A DNA stretch of 64,000 nt, taken from assembly GCF_040054535.1 (NCBI RefSeq), contig NC_090788.1, positions 878,501 through 942,500 of the forward strand, read 5' to 3'. This document shows, piece after piece, positions 11,274 to 24,952 of the stretch. The notes under the pieces are model-generated. The model saw only the letters and a program-made list of their open reading frames with translations. It had not been told where the DNA came from and ran no database searches. The translations under genes and the position numbers were made by a program. The stretch's first letter is position 1. Each line of letters opens with the position of its first letter. Source of the DNA: Antennarius striatus (taxonomy: Eukaryota > Chordata > Actinopteri > Lophiiformes > Antennariidae).

Positions 11274-14200
11274 TCAGTAGTTGACCTTCCCGGGAACCTG
11301 GAAGTTGACGCCGCTGTAGTCCACCATGTACATCGGCCACTGCTGCTGACGGACAGGAACGCCATCGGTTACTCCGCCCCTTTGCTGCGTCATAACGAAC
11401 GCCTAGCCGTCAAACACTCACCATCACTGGAATCTGATTGGTCGATATCCCCAGGTCGGAGGAGGCGGGGCCGCGGCTGCTCTCCTGGACTCTCTTGCGC
11501 TTCCGTCGGTTAGTGGAGGCGTTTGTTCCTACTGGAGACGCTGAGTCAGCTGACGGCGAGCAGCTGGATGGGGGGGACAGGACGAGGGGGCGGGGCTTAC
11601 CTGTGTTACATGCCTGGCTGCAGATTTCCGCAAAAGGTCTGCAAGACACAAACACACCACGTCAGACAGCCTCTGATTGGTTGAAGGGTTCGTCCGAACC
11701 ACGCCCTCGGATGTGCAAACATGGATGTGTTGCCATGGTAACAAAGAAACCTACCCCCCCGTACTTCAGAGGGGCGTAAACTTGTCAACAACCTCTGACC
11801 AATCAGAACTGGGACAGATGTTGAGACCGAGCAGAGTGCTAGCGCAAGATAACAGGTTAGCATTCTGCTATCAGATGACATGACAGGCTAACAGGCTAAC
11901 ATGTTAGCCAAAGCTGTCATCAACAGGTTATCATGTTAACTGTAGCCTCCTCCAAGAGTTAGCGTGTTAGCCGGAAGTGTTTTCCACAGGTTAGCGTGTT
12001 AGCTGTAGCTGTCTTCAACAATTTAACGCATTAACTGCAGTGTCTTTCACAGATTAGCATGTTAGCCGCGGCTACTCACTGCAGCTGGCTCTTGACGGTG
12101 AAGGTGACGTCGTTGGATGCTTGGAGGATCTTCTCCAGACATACGACGTCGTACGTGTTGGGGTTCCTGAAGGGGACGTCCTCTGGGAGCCCGCTGACCT
12201 CCACCGACTCCGGACTCCCCCGGATCAGTTTGTACGGGACGACGACGGAGCGGTCCAACCCCAGAGCCTCACCTGAGCGGATCGGGGAGTGCATGCTAAC
12301 GTCGTTAGCTTCAAGGCTACGTCCCAGGACCGAATCAGTTCCGACCCGACTTACCGTACTTCTTGTTGAACAGCTCCTTCACCTGCTCCCGCAGGACGAC
12401 CTTCTCCCCCATCCGATTGACGTCATCGTCGTCTGTCGGAGGAAGAGGAGGAGTTAGCCTTTCAAAATAAAATATGTCAAAATAAAGCTCTGGCAGGAAG
12501 CGGGTCGGTACCTACCGCTGATGGCGCCGTAGGCCTTCTTCAGCAAAGTGACGCGCCGCGGCGCTAATGGGACGGTTAGCAAACACGATTGTTAGCATGT
12601 GGACGAATCAGATCGCGGGAATATGAAGACGATGTCGGTTCTCACCTGGTTTTGGAATGAGTCCTTGAAAAGGCCTGGAAAGACAGGGAAGAAACATCAG
12701 GTGTGAGAAACAAGACATTGGGGGGCGGGGCAAACAGGAAAGGGGCAGGGCGAACAGGAAAGGGGCAGGGCGAACAGGAGGCACACAAACAAGGAAAAGG
12801 GCAGGACAAGGGGGCGTGTCCCACCTGGTGATGGTGAAGTTGATCTTGTCGGCGACGGCCAGGATCCGCTCCAGGTTCTGGGAGCCGAAGGTGCAGGGCT
12901 TCCTGAAGGGGATCCCGGGGGGGAGCCCCTGGATCAGCACCGAGTCGGGGTTGTTCTTGATCCTCTTGTAAGGCACTTGGACCGGGTACTTGATGCCCAG
13001 CGCTTCGCCGTACTTCCTGTTGAACAGGTCCTGCACCTGCTCGCGCAGCGTGTTAGCCAGGTCGATCCGCGACAGCTTGGACTCCAGACCCTCTGGAGAG
13101 AAACGGGGACCTCAGAACCTTCAGGGTTTTGGTTCCAGGGGGACCCATTTGAGGGACGGACGCCTACCTGAGAACCCGGGACGCTTCGACACGGCTGCTG
13201 AGTCATCCGGTACCGGAACCACCAGCGCGTCCTGGGGATCCAGCTCTAGAGAAGACATTAAAGGGTTAACATGCTAATGCTAGCGTCAGTGCTACCTGCA
13301 CATGAGATGCTAGCTTCATTGTTGGATGCTGACGTGCTAACGTTAAATTTAGTGACATCTGTTTGTGTGCTAATATTAACATCAGTTCTGGCTGCTAATA
13401 TGCTAATGTTAGCGTTAGCTATGGTTGCTGATGTGCTAACATTAACTTCACTTATGGCGAGCTAACGTTAACCTTGGTGCTAGCTGCTAACACGCTAACA
13501 TTAATGTCACCGGTGGCTGTTAACATGAAGTTCGTTGCTAGCTACCGTGCTAGCGCTAGCGCTGCTCACCTGGGTCGCACACGGGCAGGGGGGGCATCTC
13601 CTGCTTCACCTGCTCCGCCAGGAGCTCCGGCCTGGAGGCGGAGCAAACGTTCAGACGACGTCTTTTAAGGATAGAAGACGAGCGACGCATCACTTCCTGT
13701 TAGCTCACCTCTTGATGACGAACTGGATGTGGCTGCTAGCCGCTAGGATCTTGCGTAGCTTATTGGCGCCGAAGCAGTTGGGCCTCCGCAGGGCGACGCC
13801 CTCCGGCAGGCCGGTGACGTAGAGGTCCTCCGGGTACATCTGGAACCGCGAGTACGGAACCTTCGCCGGTTCAGGAAGGCTCAGGGCTTCAGCTGAAGAA
13901 GAGGAGGAGGAGGAAGGTTGACAGGAAGCTCCACCCCCACAGACACCTTAAGCTCCGCCCCCCGGGTGCCTCACCATACTTAATGCTGAACAGACTCTCC
14001 ACTTGTCTCCGCAGCTGAAGGATCATCTCACCGATGTCCTCCACCAGACTCCCTGCTGAGACAGCGGCATCATGGGAGTGGGCGGGGCGAGAGGAGGGGG
14101 AGGGAACAGGGGCGGGGCTTCCCACGGTGTCACTCCTACCTTCAGAGGATCTCCTGACGCTCTGGGCGGCGGCGGGCGACAGCGCCTCAGCTGCAGCGAA

Positions 14201-17200
14201 GAGGAAAGACAGAAGAAGAGTTTGAAGCGTTTACAAACAAACAAACAAACAAATAATAAATAATAACAACAATAATAAACAATTCTGGTGGTTGGAAGCC
14301 GTCACGCGTCTGCTTTATTTTACCGTCTATGACGCTAAAAAACGGCGCAGGAGACAGGAAGTGAAGGTGAAGCCGCTGCACTCACCTGACGTTTGTTTCC
14401 TTTTGAGGTCATTTGTGAAAACAAAAACAAACAAGGACAAATCACAAACAAAAACAAAAGTAAACAAAAGAAAACCTCTAGTCAGCTACGCGGCCAATCA
14501 CAGACGAGGAGGAGGAGGAGTGGGCGTGGTCGGGTCTGGGGCTACTCGTTGAGGGGAGGGTTCGATAGTTGGGGGTGGGCGGGGCAAGGGGGAGTGGTTT
14601 CATACGCGGTAGCGCCTAAGGATGTGGGCGGAGCTAAAGAGGAGGAGGAAGAGGAGGGAAGTGACAGGAAGGGGGCGGTTACCTGCGTGGTTGTCCGTCG
14701 GGTGAGGGGGTGGAGCAGAGGGCGAGGTCGTAGCGGTGGTGGGGGGACACCCCGCAAGTGGTGCCGGCTCGGGCTCGCTGGGCTCCTCCCCTCCGGCGGT
14801 GGCGTCTGGGGTTGGAAACGTGTGGGCGTGGCCGGAGGAGGGCTGGAGCAGCTTTGTTAGCGCGGCGCTAACGTCGCCCGGAGCCGCCTCACCTGCGACC
14901 GTCACCTGGATGATGTCGCCGTCGGGGGGCTCGGTCTTGATCCGCTTCAGAGGGGCGTCGCCCGAAGGCCCTGGAGGAGAGGGGGGTGGGGAAACAGATC
15001 TGTCAGGGCGGGGTCGGTGTTCAAGAGGCGCGGACAGTTTAAAGGTACGGTACCGGCGTCGCAGTCGTCCAGTGGGCTCACGCAGGCGCTGGTCGACCTG
15101 CTGCTGTGGGCGTGGCCCGAGGGCTCGCCGGTGGGCGTGGCGCTCAGAACGTCGGGGAAGGTGTCGTCGGGGGCGGAGCCCAGGTCGTGCTTGCCCTCCT
15201 CCCTCGCCATCTTCCCGGCGGCTGGCAGAGAAACAAGAGAAGAAGAGAGAAGAATAAACGATGGATTAGAACCCACAACCCGTTACCACGGCGACGCAGC
15301 CAGAAGCAGCTGCTGGGAAACAATCAAACGCCGTCAGAGGAGACATCAGATGAAGGTTCTTACCGGTGAAAATCCTCTCGTCGAACATTCTGGAAGAGAA
15401 GAAGAAGAAAGATCAAAGTCAGGATGTAAACAAACAAACAAACTGACAAACAAACAACAACAACTCTAAACAAAAATAATCATCAATCAGTTGGAAACTA
15501 ATCCATTTCCTCACTATTAATAAGATATTTCATGCTAGACTAACTGACCAATCAGGTCGCCTCTCTTAAGCCACGCCCCCCTGTGTTTTTTGAGACTTCC
15601 CATATTAACCAATTAGACACAGTTGGATCATGTGACCGCGATTAAAACCGAGCGGCAGCTAAATGAAGCATCTGGATCGTCTCCGTGGCGACAGGAGGCG
15701 AGACAGGCGACGGCGTTACCGTTTGACGATGAAGCGGATGCCGTGGCGCTCGTCCAGGATGCGCTTCAGCTTGGGGACGCCGTAGGTACACGGACGCTTG
15801 AACGGGATCTGGTCCGGGATCCCAATGATCTCCACCGCCCCCGGGTCGCACGCGATCTTCCTGTACGGGACCGGAACCATGTGGTCCAGCCCCAACGCCT
15901 CCGCTGGAGGGGGGAGGGAGTGGGATTAGATCCAGATTCAGATCCAGATCCGGTCCTGAGGATCAGGTCTTCCTACCGTATCGGCTGTTGAACAGGATCT
16001 GAACGCACTCCCTCAGCGTGTTGATGTCCTCCGTCTCCCGGATGAACGAATCCCATTTCTCTGCAACGAACATTCCGACAAAGTTTCTGTGAGGAAACGA
16101 TCATCTGACGTCCCATTAGCTTAGCCGCTAACGGTTAACGGTTAGCATCGCTGAGTCTTTGTTCAATGAACAGGAGTTAATGAAAGGAATTTTAAAAAGT
16201 TAAGAGTTATAAATGTAATAGCATAATCTGATCTAGATTAGCATGATTTTACCTGGATTAGCATGATCTTATCCAGATTAGTATAATTAGATCTGGATTA
16301 TCATGATTTGATCTGAATTAACATGATTTGCATGTATATTAGCATGATTTGATTTGGATTAGCACGATCTGACGTTGATTAGCATAATCTGATCTGGATT
16401 GGTATAATCTGATCTGGATTAGCATGATTTGAGCTGGATTATTATGATCTGATCCAGGTTAATGAATTCATCATTGGGATCAATAATCCCCGAATTTCCG
16501 TGTCACAATGATTCTGGATTGATTTCAGTCTGGATGAGTTAACGTTACCTAACAAACAAACCAGTTTGGACTGGATTTTTCTGGGTCTGTTTGTTCTGGA
16601 TGAGATAATCCAGCTCCAACAAGCAGGAAGCTAAACTAACATTAGCATTAGCATCCATCTGACATCCTGGATCTAATTCCTCTTTAATCCGGGATTATAA
16701 ATCGTTGATCCATTATTTTGTAGCAGTACTTTTTAACGGTTGCCATTGGTACCACAGTGCTGGGGGTGGGGCTCCTGACGCGGTGCGTTCACGGACTCAC
16801 CGGACTTCTCGTGGACGATGGAGAACAGCAGCCTCTTGGAGATGTGGACCCCCGGTGGACTCTGACCCGGATCGCCCGCCAGGCGCTCCTCTGGAAACGA
16901 GAAAAACGGGGACGCGTTCAGTTCAGTTCCCTCTAGCATCAGGCTACTTGTTACCATAGCAACAGTCTGTCTGTCGTACCGCTGCTGGTGCCGTCCTTCC
17001 CGGCGGCGCTCTTGTCCGTCCAGGCCGACGCCCGCTCTTTGCCCAGGTGGAGGAGGGACATGGGCTTGAAGTCCAGCTTCCCGTCAGGATGCGGCTTGGA
17101 CGACATTGGCATTCCATACAGGAAGCTAGACAGGACAGAGCTGCCGGAGGAGGCGGGGCTTGACGACGCCGCCACCTGGGAAGCGGTCTTCCCGGGGGCG

Positions 17201-18806
17201 TGGCCACTCGGTGTCACGGCGGTGGAAGAAGAGTTGTGATTGGTGTCGGCGCTGGTCTTCGGGTCGCGGGTTAAATCATCTGCTGGTCTGCAGAGAGTCA
17301 CATGGGGGGTCAAAGGTCACAGCTCACTGACCCTCATCCTAGGTTTACTTGTAGCAATATTTAATAATACAGTAATAACACTAACACTAATAAAAATAAT
17401 AAATAAAAAATTAAATCAATGAATATTAAATTAATTAAAAATTAATAAATAACTCATTACAATTAAATACATTATTATAATACAGTAAAAATATTAATAA
17501 TAATTATTAGAAATAAAAATTTAAATAAATAAAAATTAAATGGATTAAAAAAATTTAATTAATTACAATCAAATAAATTATAATATAGTAACAATAATTT
17601 TAATTGTAATTTTTTTCAATTAATTAAAATTAAATAAATCAAACAACTTAAATAATTAACTCATATAATTAATTAAAATCAAATAATAATAATAATATAA
17701 TAATAATAATAGTAATATTTAATGCAAAAGCCACGCCCCTCATTAGCATGTCTGTTAGCACTGGCGGATCTGCTTCCGGTTGGACCCCAGTTTGACCCCC
17801 CGGTGACCCCTGACCCACCGTTTGACGGTGAACTGGAGGCGGTGGCTCAGCTCCAGGATCTTCATCAGGGACTTGGTGTCGTACTCCGACGGCCTCTTCA
17901 GGGTCACGCCCTCAGGCAGCCCGTGGGCCACCACGCACCCGGGGTCCTTCAGGATCCACTCGTAAGGCACAGGGACCAGGCTGCTCTTCCCCACCGCCTC
18001 GCCTGCACAGCAGAGGGCGCCGGTCAGAGTGACCCTTCACAATAAAAGCTTGAAGACGGCTGAGTCGGGCACGGCGGCGGCGGCTCCTTACTGTAAAGCA
18101 CGGTGAAGACCTCCTCCACCATCTTCCTCAGGACGAAGACGTTGGATTGGCTGTCGGGCGGGGCTCTGGGTTTGCCGTGCTCCGCCTCCTTACTCGCCTT
18201 TCCCAGGTCGCCGTCCTTCTCTTTGGTATGGGCGTTAGCGGTGGCGGCGTTCGGCACACACTGCGCACCTACAGCAGGACGAGAATGATCATAAGGCAGG
18301 TGGACAGAGTGACCAATCAGAATTGAGCATCGACACCTGGGGAGTAAAGGACACTTCCTAGACAGCGAACAGGAAGTCTGACAGGAAGTCTTCTAGACCA
18401 GATTAAAGCCGGTGAAGTTTCCGGGAGACGACAACGGCTGAACTTACGGCAAAACTTGTAGAAGTCCGTTTGGATCTCCCTCCTGGAGTTGAGGAAGCCC
18501 CGCCCCTTCTCGGTTCCCACGGCGATCACACTGTCCTCGTGGATGGTGACGCACGCCACCTCGGCGTTGAGCTTCGACATCGCCATGCACTGCAGGGGGA
18601 GGACACGGTTTACCGTTACAGGAAGTGGGGAGCGGTTAGGGGCGGGGCTACAGTTATGGGCGGGGCTCCGGCCGACGTACCACTGAGTCGAGAGCGGAGA
18701 CCAGGCTGGTGAGAATCTCCTGTCGGGCCGACACCAGCGGCGCCAGCGGATCGCTACGGGAGTTGGTCCTGACGCCGTCGCAGACCAGCTTCCTCATCTG
18801 AGCCAT
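11274..18806 (-). CDS. gtf2ird1: General transcription factor II-I repeat domain-containing protein 1 (complete, 24 coding exons)
   Basis: Nuclear DNA-binding transcription regulator of the TFII-I family. Exons in transcript order: 18806-18681, 18589-18448, 18268-18092, 18002-17819, 17287-16980, 16890-16801, 16060-15977, 15903-15720, 15389-15364, 15221-15054, 14970-14692 (or -14893), 14190-14140, 14055-13975, 13892-13709, 13631-13570, 13245-13168, 13092-12825, 12674-12646, 12563-12516, 12432-12355, 12272-12080, 11638-11601, 11540-11422, 11345-11274. All phases agree, giving 1022 aa, or 955 aa with the shorter exon; human is about 959. The N-terminus carries a leucine-zipper-like [19 protein letters not shown] and [15 protein letters not shown]. 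Five I-repeats lie at about 131-209, 357-431, 618-694, 753-830 and 868-946 (long form), each with a (Y/H)xEALG-like core, VPY and GLPEGxxxRRP. Sumoylation-type motifs IKTE and VKQE and a basic NRRKRKR are present. The end, [21 protein letters not shown], identifies GTF2IRD1 rather than GTF2I. Confidence 0.95.
11880..12070. repeat. About 43-bp imperfect tandem repeats rich in GTTAGC
   Basis: About four diverged units of the form 'caggttagcgtgttagctgtagctgtcttcaa' lie within the gtf2ird1 intron upstream of the exon ending at 12080. The copies differ by many substitutions. Confidence 0.55.
13262..13565. repeat. GCTAAC/GTTAGC-dense intronic tract
   Basis: The words GCTAAC, GTTAGC and GCTAACGTTA recur roughly every 10-30 bases with little else in common. 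This gtf2ird1 intron is one of several places in the window packed with this word. Confidence 0.5.
16222..16470. repeat. About 20-bp imperfect repeat (GATCTGGATTAGCATGATTT)
   Basis: Roughly a dozen diverged copies of a 19-21-bp unit run head to tail in a gtf2ird1 intron. They vary in GATCTGGATT, AGCATGAT and AGTATAAT blocks. Confidence 0.65.
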
Positions 18807-19295
18807 GCCTCTGTGGAGTGACATCACAGATTAGCCCCGCCCCCTCTGCCGCCACCACGCGACACAGGTGAAGGACACGGGCCGCATTCAAATCAGAACC
18901 TCATCACACAGTTTGACTTAAAGCAAACGTTAGCCTCCATCCAGTGTCTGGACGAGACGGCCTCGGTTACCGTGGATACAGGAAGAGTCAATCGTGCGCT
19001 AGTCACCGCCGTAGCATTAGCATCTCAACGTCGCTAATTAGCTCTGATAGCTTTGGTGTTCTGGTTCATTAATGGAAGGATTTGGACAAAGATGATAATG
19101 AGAAACAGAAAAGGGCGGAGCTTCTCCTTTTCATTCTGGGCGTGGTCTTAACCCGGAAGACGGCGAGACGTTCAATGACCTCACGGAAAAACCAACGTCA
19201 GACATCAAAGTCGTCCGATCAAATACAAACAAATACTTCTGTTTTCGGTCGCCTTTAAAGTTTATCTACTCCTAAACGGTTGCCCCTAGCAACCA

Positions 19296-19298
<3 letters not shown>

Positions 19299-19387
<89 letters not shown>
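19299..19387. repeat. (GT)n microsatellite
   Basis: About 44 uninterrupted GT dinucleotides upstream of gtf2ird1. Confidence 0.95.
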
Positions 19388-19389
<2 letters not shown>

Positions 19390-22109
19390 CAGGGAGGGTT
19401 CCATTTCTCTACAGTGATGTCATATTTTACAGATTACATGAGTGGAGGTGCAGGGAGAGGTCGGGGGGGGGGGTTCTGACCCTAAATCCGTCGGGTGTCC
19501 GTCTTTGTCGGATGAGTGTCGTCGGCTGACGTCATCCGACCAGAGCCGGGACAAACCGACCTGGAGGAACGTTTGAAACTTTTCCAGAACGGCGGCGCAT
19601 CCGGCGGGAGCGGGGAGGGAGGAGGCCGGGTGTCGTAAACACATCGGGAACAGGAACTGTTAATGCCAGGCGCCGCATCGTCATGGCAACCGAAGCCCGT
19701 CTCCTTGGAAACTAATCTCGGGGCATTTGAACAATGCGGCGCTGGCCTTTAATCTCTCCAGACACTGGGAACCATTATCCTCGCCTCCGGCGAGCCCAGA
19801 CCAGCCGCTCCACGGAGGAGGGGGTGGGGCCGCGGGGATCAGCTGGTCCGAACAGGACGACGCCATTGGCCGGCTGAGTCGCCCTCCCCTGAGGCCACAC
19901 TAAAACGGTAACCCTCCCTCCCCACATAAATGACGGCTGTCTGGAAATAGACGGTCTCTTTCCCTCACAGGAAGCGGCGATAAGCGAGGAGGCGGGGCCA
20001 GATCAGGATAACGCCCAATCGATAACGGATAACACGAGGAAGGGGGAACACTGGGAATTCTGGGAGCAGAGCAGCGCCAGAGCTCGGATCAGTCCCCAAC
20101 TTCATTTGTCGTTAAAGAGTCATTTCCTCTCCCTGTGGGCGGAGCCTTCCTGAGCTGTAATCACAGGCTCCGCCCCTGATGTCACACACGGTTTGTTCTG
20201 GGCGCCGAACGGCGGCCATGAAGGTCCTGAAACGTGTCAGCGTTCCGCTGACGTTCCCTAAACTGATCCTGGATTTCAGACAAATTCATTTTTTGACACT
20301 TCTGTGAACCTTGACCTCTGACCCCATCCATCTACAAAAGGTCACGGAAATCTGTCTGGCGGTTTCTCCTCCATCCTGCTGGTGAATCGGAATATTTGAA
20401 TGTCAACATCCGAAAATAAATTATAATCAAAAACACAGTTTAATTCTGTCTATTCGTCACCGAACGGAGGAAAATACATCCGTGTTTCAGGGATGTCAGG
20501 GTTAAAGGTCACCAAAGGAATGCTGGGAAAACACCTAATTGATGTGATTTGCTTTAAGGGACAATCAATAACGCCTGAAATAAGGAAACAGGGAGATTTC
20601 CAGAAAGCCGAAGGGTTTCTTCATCTTTATGTTCAGCGCATGTTTAATTGTTGTTATTTACATCAACAACAACAACATAACAGAAGCGAAATGATTTCAT
20701 ACTAATTCGTTAGAACGTCACTGATCGACCTGTTGAGATGAATTGTTTATCAAATATAGAAACATCTTATTTTATTTACATATTTTTTCTTTATTCTGTG
20801 AAGCTTTTTGTTTATTTTATCTCATGTATTTATTATTTTCCTTCCGATCCTTATACTGTATTTATGTGAACTATTACATCTTTATACAGTATCTTTGATC
20901 GGTTTATTATTATTTATCATTCCCGATTTGTATACTTACTACTGCTGTAAACAAGAATTTATCGATAGGTGATTAATAATAATAATAATAATAATAATTT
21001 TAATAATAATAATAAGATCTGACATCATAAACAAGTTTATTTATCTTTACATGAAGAGACACCCTTTAAACTTAAAAGCATCATAAATTAAAAATATTCA
21101 GTTTAACATCTTTACAATCTTTAATTTACGTCACGTTCGTCTGAGTTATCGATTATTTATTGGTTTGACGTGCTAACGCGAACAGATGCTAACAACATTA
21201 GCTCCAGTCTGCTCTGAATGGAGACAGATGCTAGTCCGGCTCTAGCTAAAGTTAGCCTAGCCTGCTAGCCCGTTAGCTAGCTGTGTTGTGTTAGCTCCCA
21301 TTAGCTCCCATTAGCTCATCAGCTTATTAGCGGTGCTTTTAAACGAGGGAACAATTAGCGAGCAGCGCTTTAGACTAATGATAACCACTAGCTAACAGGC
21401 TAGCCGTTAGCAGGAGGCGTCGCTATAAAACAATGTAGCCGCTAACGAACAATAGCCTCCGTAATCAATGCTAATTAGCTGACGGTATCATAATGATGTG
21501 ACGCTAGCGCGCTAATCTACTTTAAACTATGCTGCTGCGTTAGCTTCCTGTTAGCTACCTGGCTAGCGCTAGCCTTTCATCCCCACCCCCCCCGGCCGCA
21601 AATTAGGTTATAATCCGGAATTTCTGCTCGATCAGACACAAAAAAACAACAAAAGACGCGTCACGAAGGTGAACGGAGATTAAAAGAGACAGAAAAATCT
21701 CACCGTAATTAGCGATTAAATAGCCTCGTTGCAGCCGTCAATCCCGGAATAGGTTTATTCCCCGTTTTAATCCATCAGAAACGATCCCGGTGCACAATAC
21801 CGCGGTACCGTCCGCTAAAACCTAATCCGGAACATCTCAGGTCCGATGGCAAGTCCGCTGTTTTCTGGATTTAGGGACAGTTTTGGTGTTTTCCCCCCTC
21901 ACAGACTCGGGTGTCCCTTTCCCCTTTCTTTGTTCTGTAATCCAGTAAAATTGAAACTCATTCGCCTCCTGCTAATCCCAGCCCAACTCAACAGCAGCAT
22001 CCATTGGCTGCGATTTACATACAGGATTAACCTCTGGAAAACCCCCCCGGCACCGGATTCACTCCCAAACCGGATCACCGGGACGCGTCCGTTCCAGAAA
22101 GACTTCATC

Positions 22110-23480
22110 ACTTCAACATGTTAGTTTGTTCCAGATTATTTTTAGACCGGTGGAAGCAGCTGGTAGCGTCACGTGTGGCTGTAATCTGGAATATATGTGC
22201 TTTTATTGCAGCAAATCTGGAGTTGTGTCCAATTAATGTTTTACAAATATGCTTTAATATATCTAAAAAAAGACTGGAATAAAAGGTTTTAAAATATATT
22301 GTTGAAACTTTCCCTAGAATGTCAGAGTTTCCATTTGGGATTAGGATTATATATGGTTTAATAAATAGAACTGTCATTAAAATTTCTTTTCATCAAATCA
22401 GGACAAAGACAATTAATCTGGATTTGTCTTCCATTAATGTTTTATGAATATCTTTTTTATATATCTAAAAAAAATCTACTAAAATGTTTGAAAACATTTT
22501 GTTGAACTTTCCCTAGAATGTTCCAGTTTTCTTTGGGATTGGGATTATATCTGGTTTAATAAAGTAAGAAACGGTGACAATAATAATTGCCAATTTGTTA
22601 AATCACCATAATCTGTTTAGCTTCACTTACATTCAGAATTTCACAGCTGTACCGTTTATGTATGGCTGTAATCTGGAATATTTGTGGATTTATTACAACA
22701 GATCTGGAGTTGTGTCCTGTTAGTGTTTTATAAATATTATTTTAATTTATCCAAAAAAAAACTGGAAAGATTTGAAAAAAATCTTTATCCCTAGAATGTC
22801 CGGGTTTCCATTTGGGATTAAGATTATATTTGGTTTAATAACCTGACAAATTGTCACAATAACAAATGCAGACCCATTAAATCACTATAATCTGTTTAGT
22901 TTCACTTACATTTAATAATTTACGGCTAACAAAGCTTCTAATAAATCATCACATATTCAGATTATTTTCAGACTGTGTCCACACAGCTGGAAACAGCTGT
23001 TAAAATTGTATAACGTAATCCATGTGAGGTTGTAATCTGGAATAATTGTGGATGTATTACAACCCTTAGTTGGAAATACAGTATGTGTTGGTAAATTATT
23101 CCAAAAACAGAATTTATTAAAGTATTCTTTTTACACATCTAAAAACAACTGGAATAAAAGGGAAAAATATCTTTTTGAAACTTTTCTCAAGAATGTCCCA
23201 GTTTCTGTTTGGGATTAGGATTATATCTGGTTTCCTAAAGTGAGAAATGGTCACAATAATAAATGCAAACCCATGAAACACTTTAATCTGTTTAGTTTCA
23301 CTTACATTTCAAATTATACGGCAAACGCTTCAAAAGACACTTTGAATAAATCATTGCATATTCAGATTATTTTTAGGATTTATCTAAAGTGTGTTTGCAG
23401 CGGCTGGAGTTCAGGAATAAATAAATCTAATCCAAATCCAGGACATGACTGTAATCTGATTAGTTTCACGAGTAAACATG
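22110..23480. repeat. Diverged AT-rich tandem array, units about 200-450 bp
   Basis: The same blocks recur in order: 'TGGCTGTAATCTGGAATA' (about 22168, 22663, 23028 in variant form), 'GGAGTTGTGTCC' (22210, 22695), 'CCCTAGAATGTC' (about 22310, 22510, 22790 and a variant near 23190), 'TTTGGGATTAGGATTATAT' (four times) and 'AATCTGTTTAGTTTCACTTACATT' (three times). No frame or inverted ends were found. The units differ in length because of internal deletions. Confidence 0.75.
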
Positions 23481-24946
23481 AAAACACCCAATCTGTGATT
23501 TTAGCTCCTATAAATAATTAGAAATTCGGCGGCAGAAGCGGCGAGCCCCCCCAGCTAAAGGCTGGATGTGAGGATAAGACCCGACATCTGCCAAGGTTTG
23601 AAGGTTTGAATAAACATGGCGGTTTCATCATCGCCGTGACGACGCCACATGAAGGCGCCGCCGCCTCCGCGGCGCTAAATATTTACCTGAGACGGTTCAT
23701 GATTTACAGACGTTCACTTCCTGTGGGTGGATCAGGGGATGATGGGGGAGCGGTTCAGGTTCGATCCATAGTTGTCCTAAGGGTGGGGGAGGGGTGGGGG
23801 AGGGGGAGGGGCTTAATCCCCCACCCCCAATGTTGGAAAACTCTAAACTCGTCCCTCCCCCCAATGAAGTATATCATTGAAACTAAGGTGCACCTTCAAT
23901 GAAATGAATTTGTTTTGGTCGGACTGTTGCTTAGCAACCCTGTGTTTGTTCATTTGTTTGTTTTTAACATCAGTAAATATTTATTTGCTTTTGGATGAAC
24001 GCTCAAGTTCAGCTAGCGGCGCCATGGCTAAAGCTGGCCTCTTTTTTACAGGCAAACAAAGAAACTCAGGCCCGGGTGGCCGCCAGATCGCCTGTCCAAA
24101 AGTCCAGAATAAAAAAAAAACAGAATTAAAAAGAAATTCATGGGATTAAAAAAAAGAAGAAGAGAGAAACGGAGCCCATCAGAACAAAATAATACTCTGA
24201 TCGTTAATGACATCATCACAGGGTGGTTGATGTCACTAAGTTATAAAACATCCGGCCCAATCAGAACTAGCTTTGTTAACCGTTTGTCTTTAATCTTTGT
24301 AATATTCTAAAATGTGCTTTTAAAAATGAGTAAGAGGCTCCTCCTCCTCCCCTTTGACCTCCACGATGCTCAAACCCCCAAACAGTTGCTGACAGTCGAG
24401 TAAATGAAGCCGATCAGGACGGTCATTACACCAGGTGTTCCTCAGGGCTCTGCTGTCGGCCCACAAACATTCAGGCCTGTTTTCACAGGTTTACATTAAT
24501 ATTAATGTTTGATATAAAACGTTAAAATGTAGTTTAAACAAACTGAAGATTTTCTCTCACCTGCTGACAAACTGCAGAAGAAAATTGGGAAAAATTGAGA
24601 AATTGTGAAGAGATAGGAAACGGCACTCGAATGGATCCTGAGACTGATTGGCTGAAAGGAATCGGCTGAGTCGTCATCCGTTCCAAAAATCCTGCAAAAG
24701 AACTTTTCAGATGTACAGAACAGAACTCTTTGTGAACTTCTAGATACCTGCTATTTTCCTGCGACTGTTATCACGTGTGTTAGCACTTAGCTGTATGTTA
24801 GCCATCGGAACGATAAGTGAAAATCAGCTGCATCAAATATTCACTGCATTAAATGTATTAGCGATAAACTCAGATTATCAATAAAACTGTCCTCAACCTC
24901 CAGAGATAAACACACAAACGGATTTAGACTGAAATAATTGTGTTTT

Positions 24947-24952
24947 TTTATT
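24947..24952 (-). terminator. Candidate clip2 polyadenylation signal
   Basis: TTTATT on the plus strand reads AATAAA on the minus strand, about 565 nt past the clip2 stop codon. Other A/T-rich words nearby could also serve. Confidence 0.35.

Noticed and set aside
14375..14425. Possible mini-exon of gtf2ird1 ending CAAACGTCAG before GTGAGT
   Set aside because: The donor is good but the nearest acceptor would give 14 nt, which breaks the phase between the flanking exons, and the encoded residues match nothing in the family.
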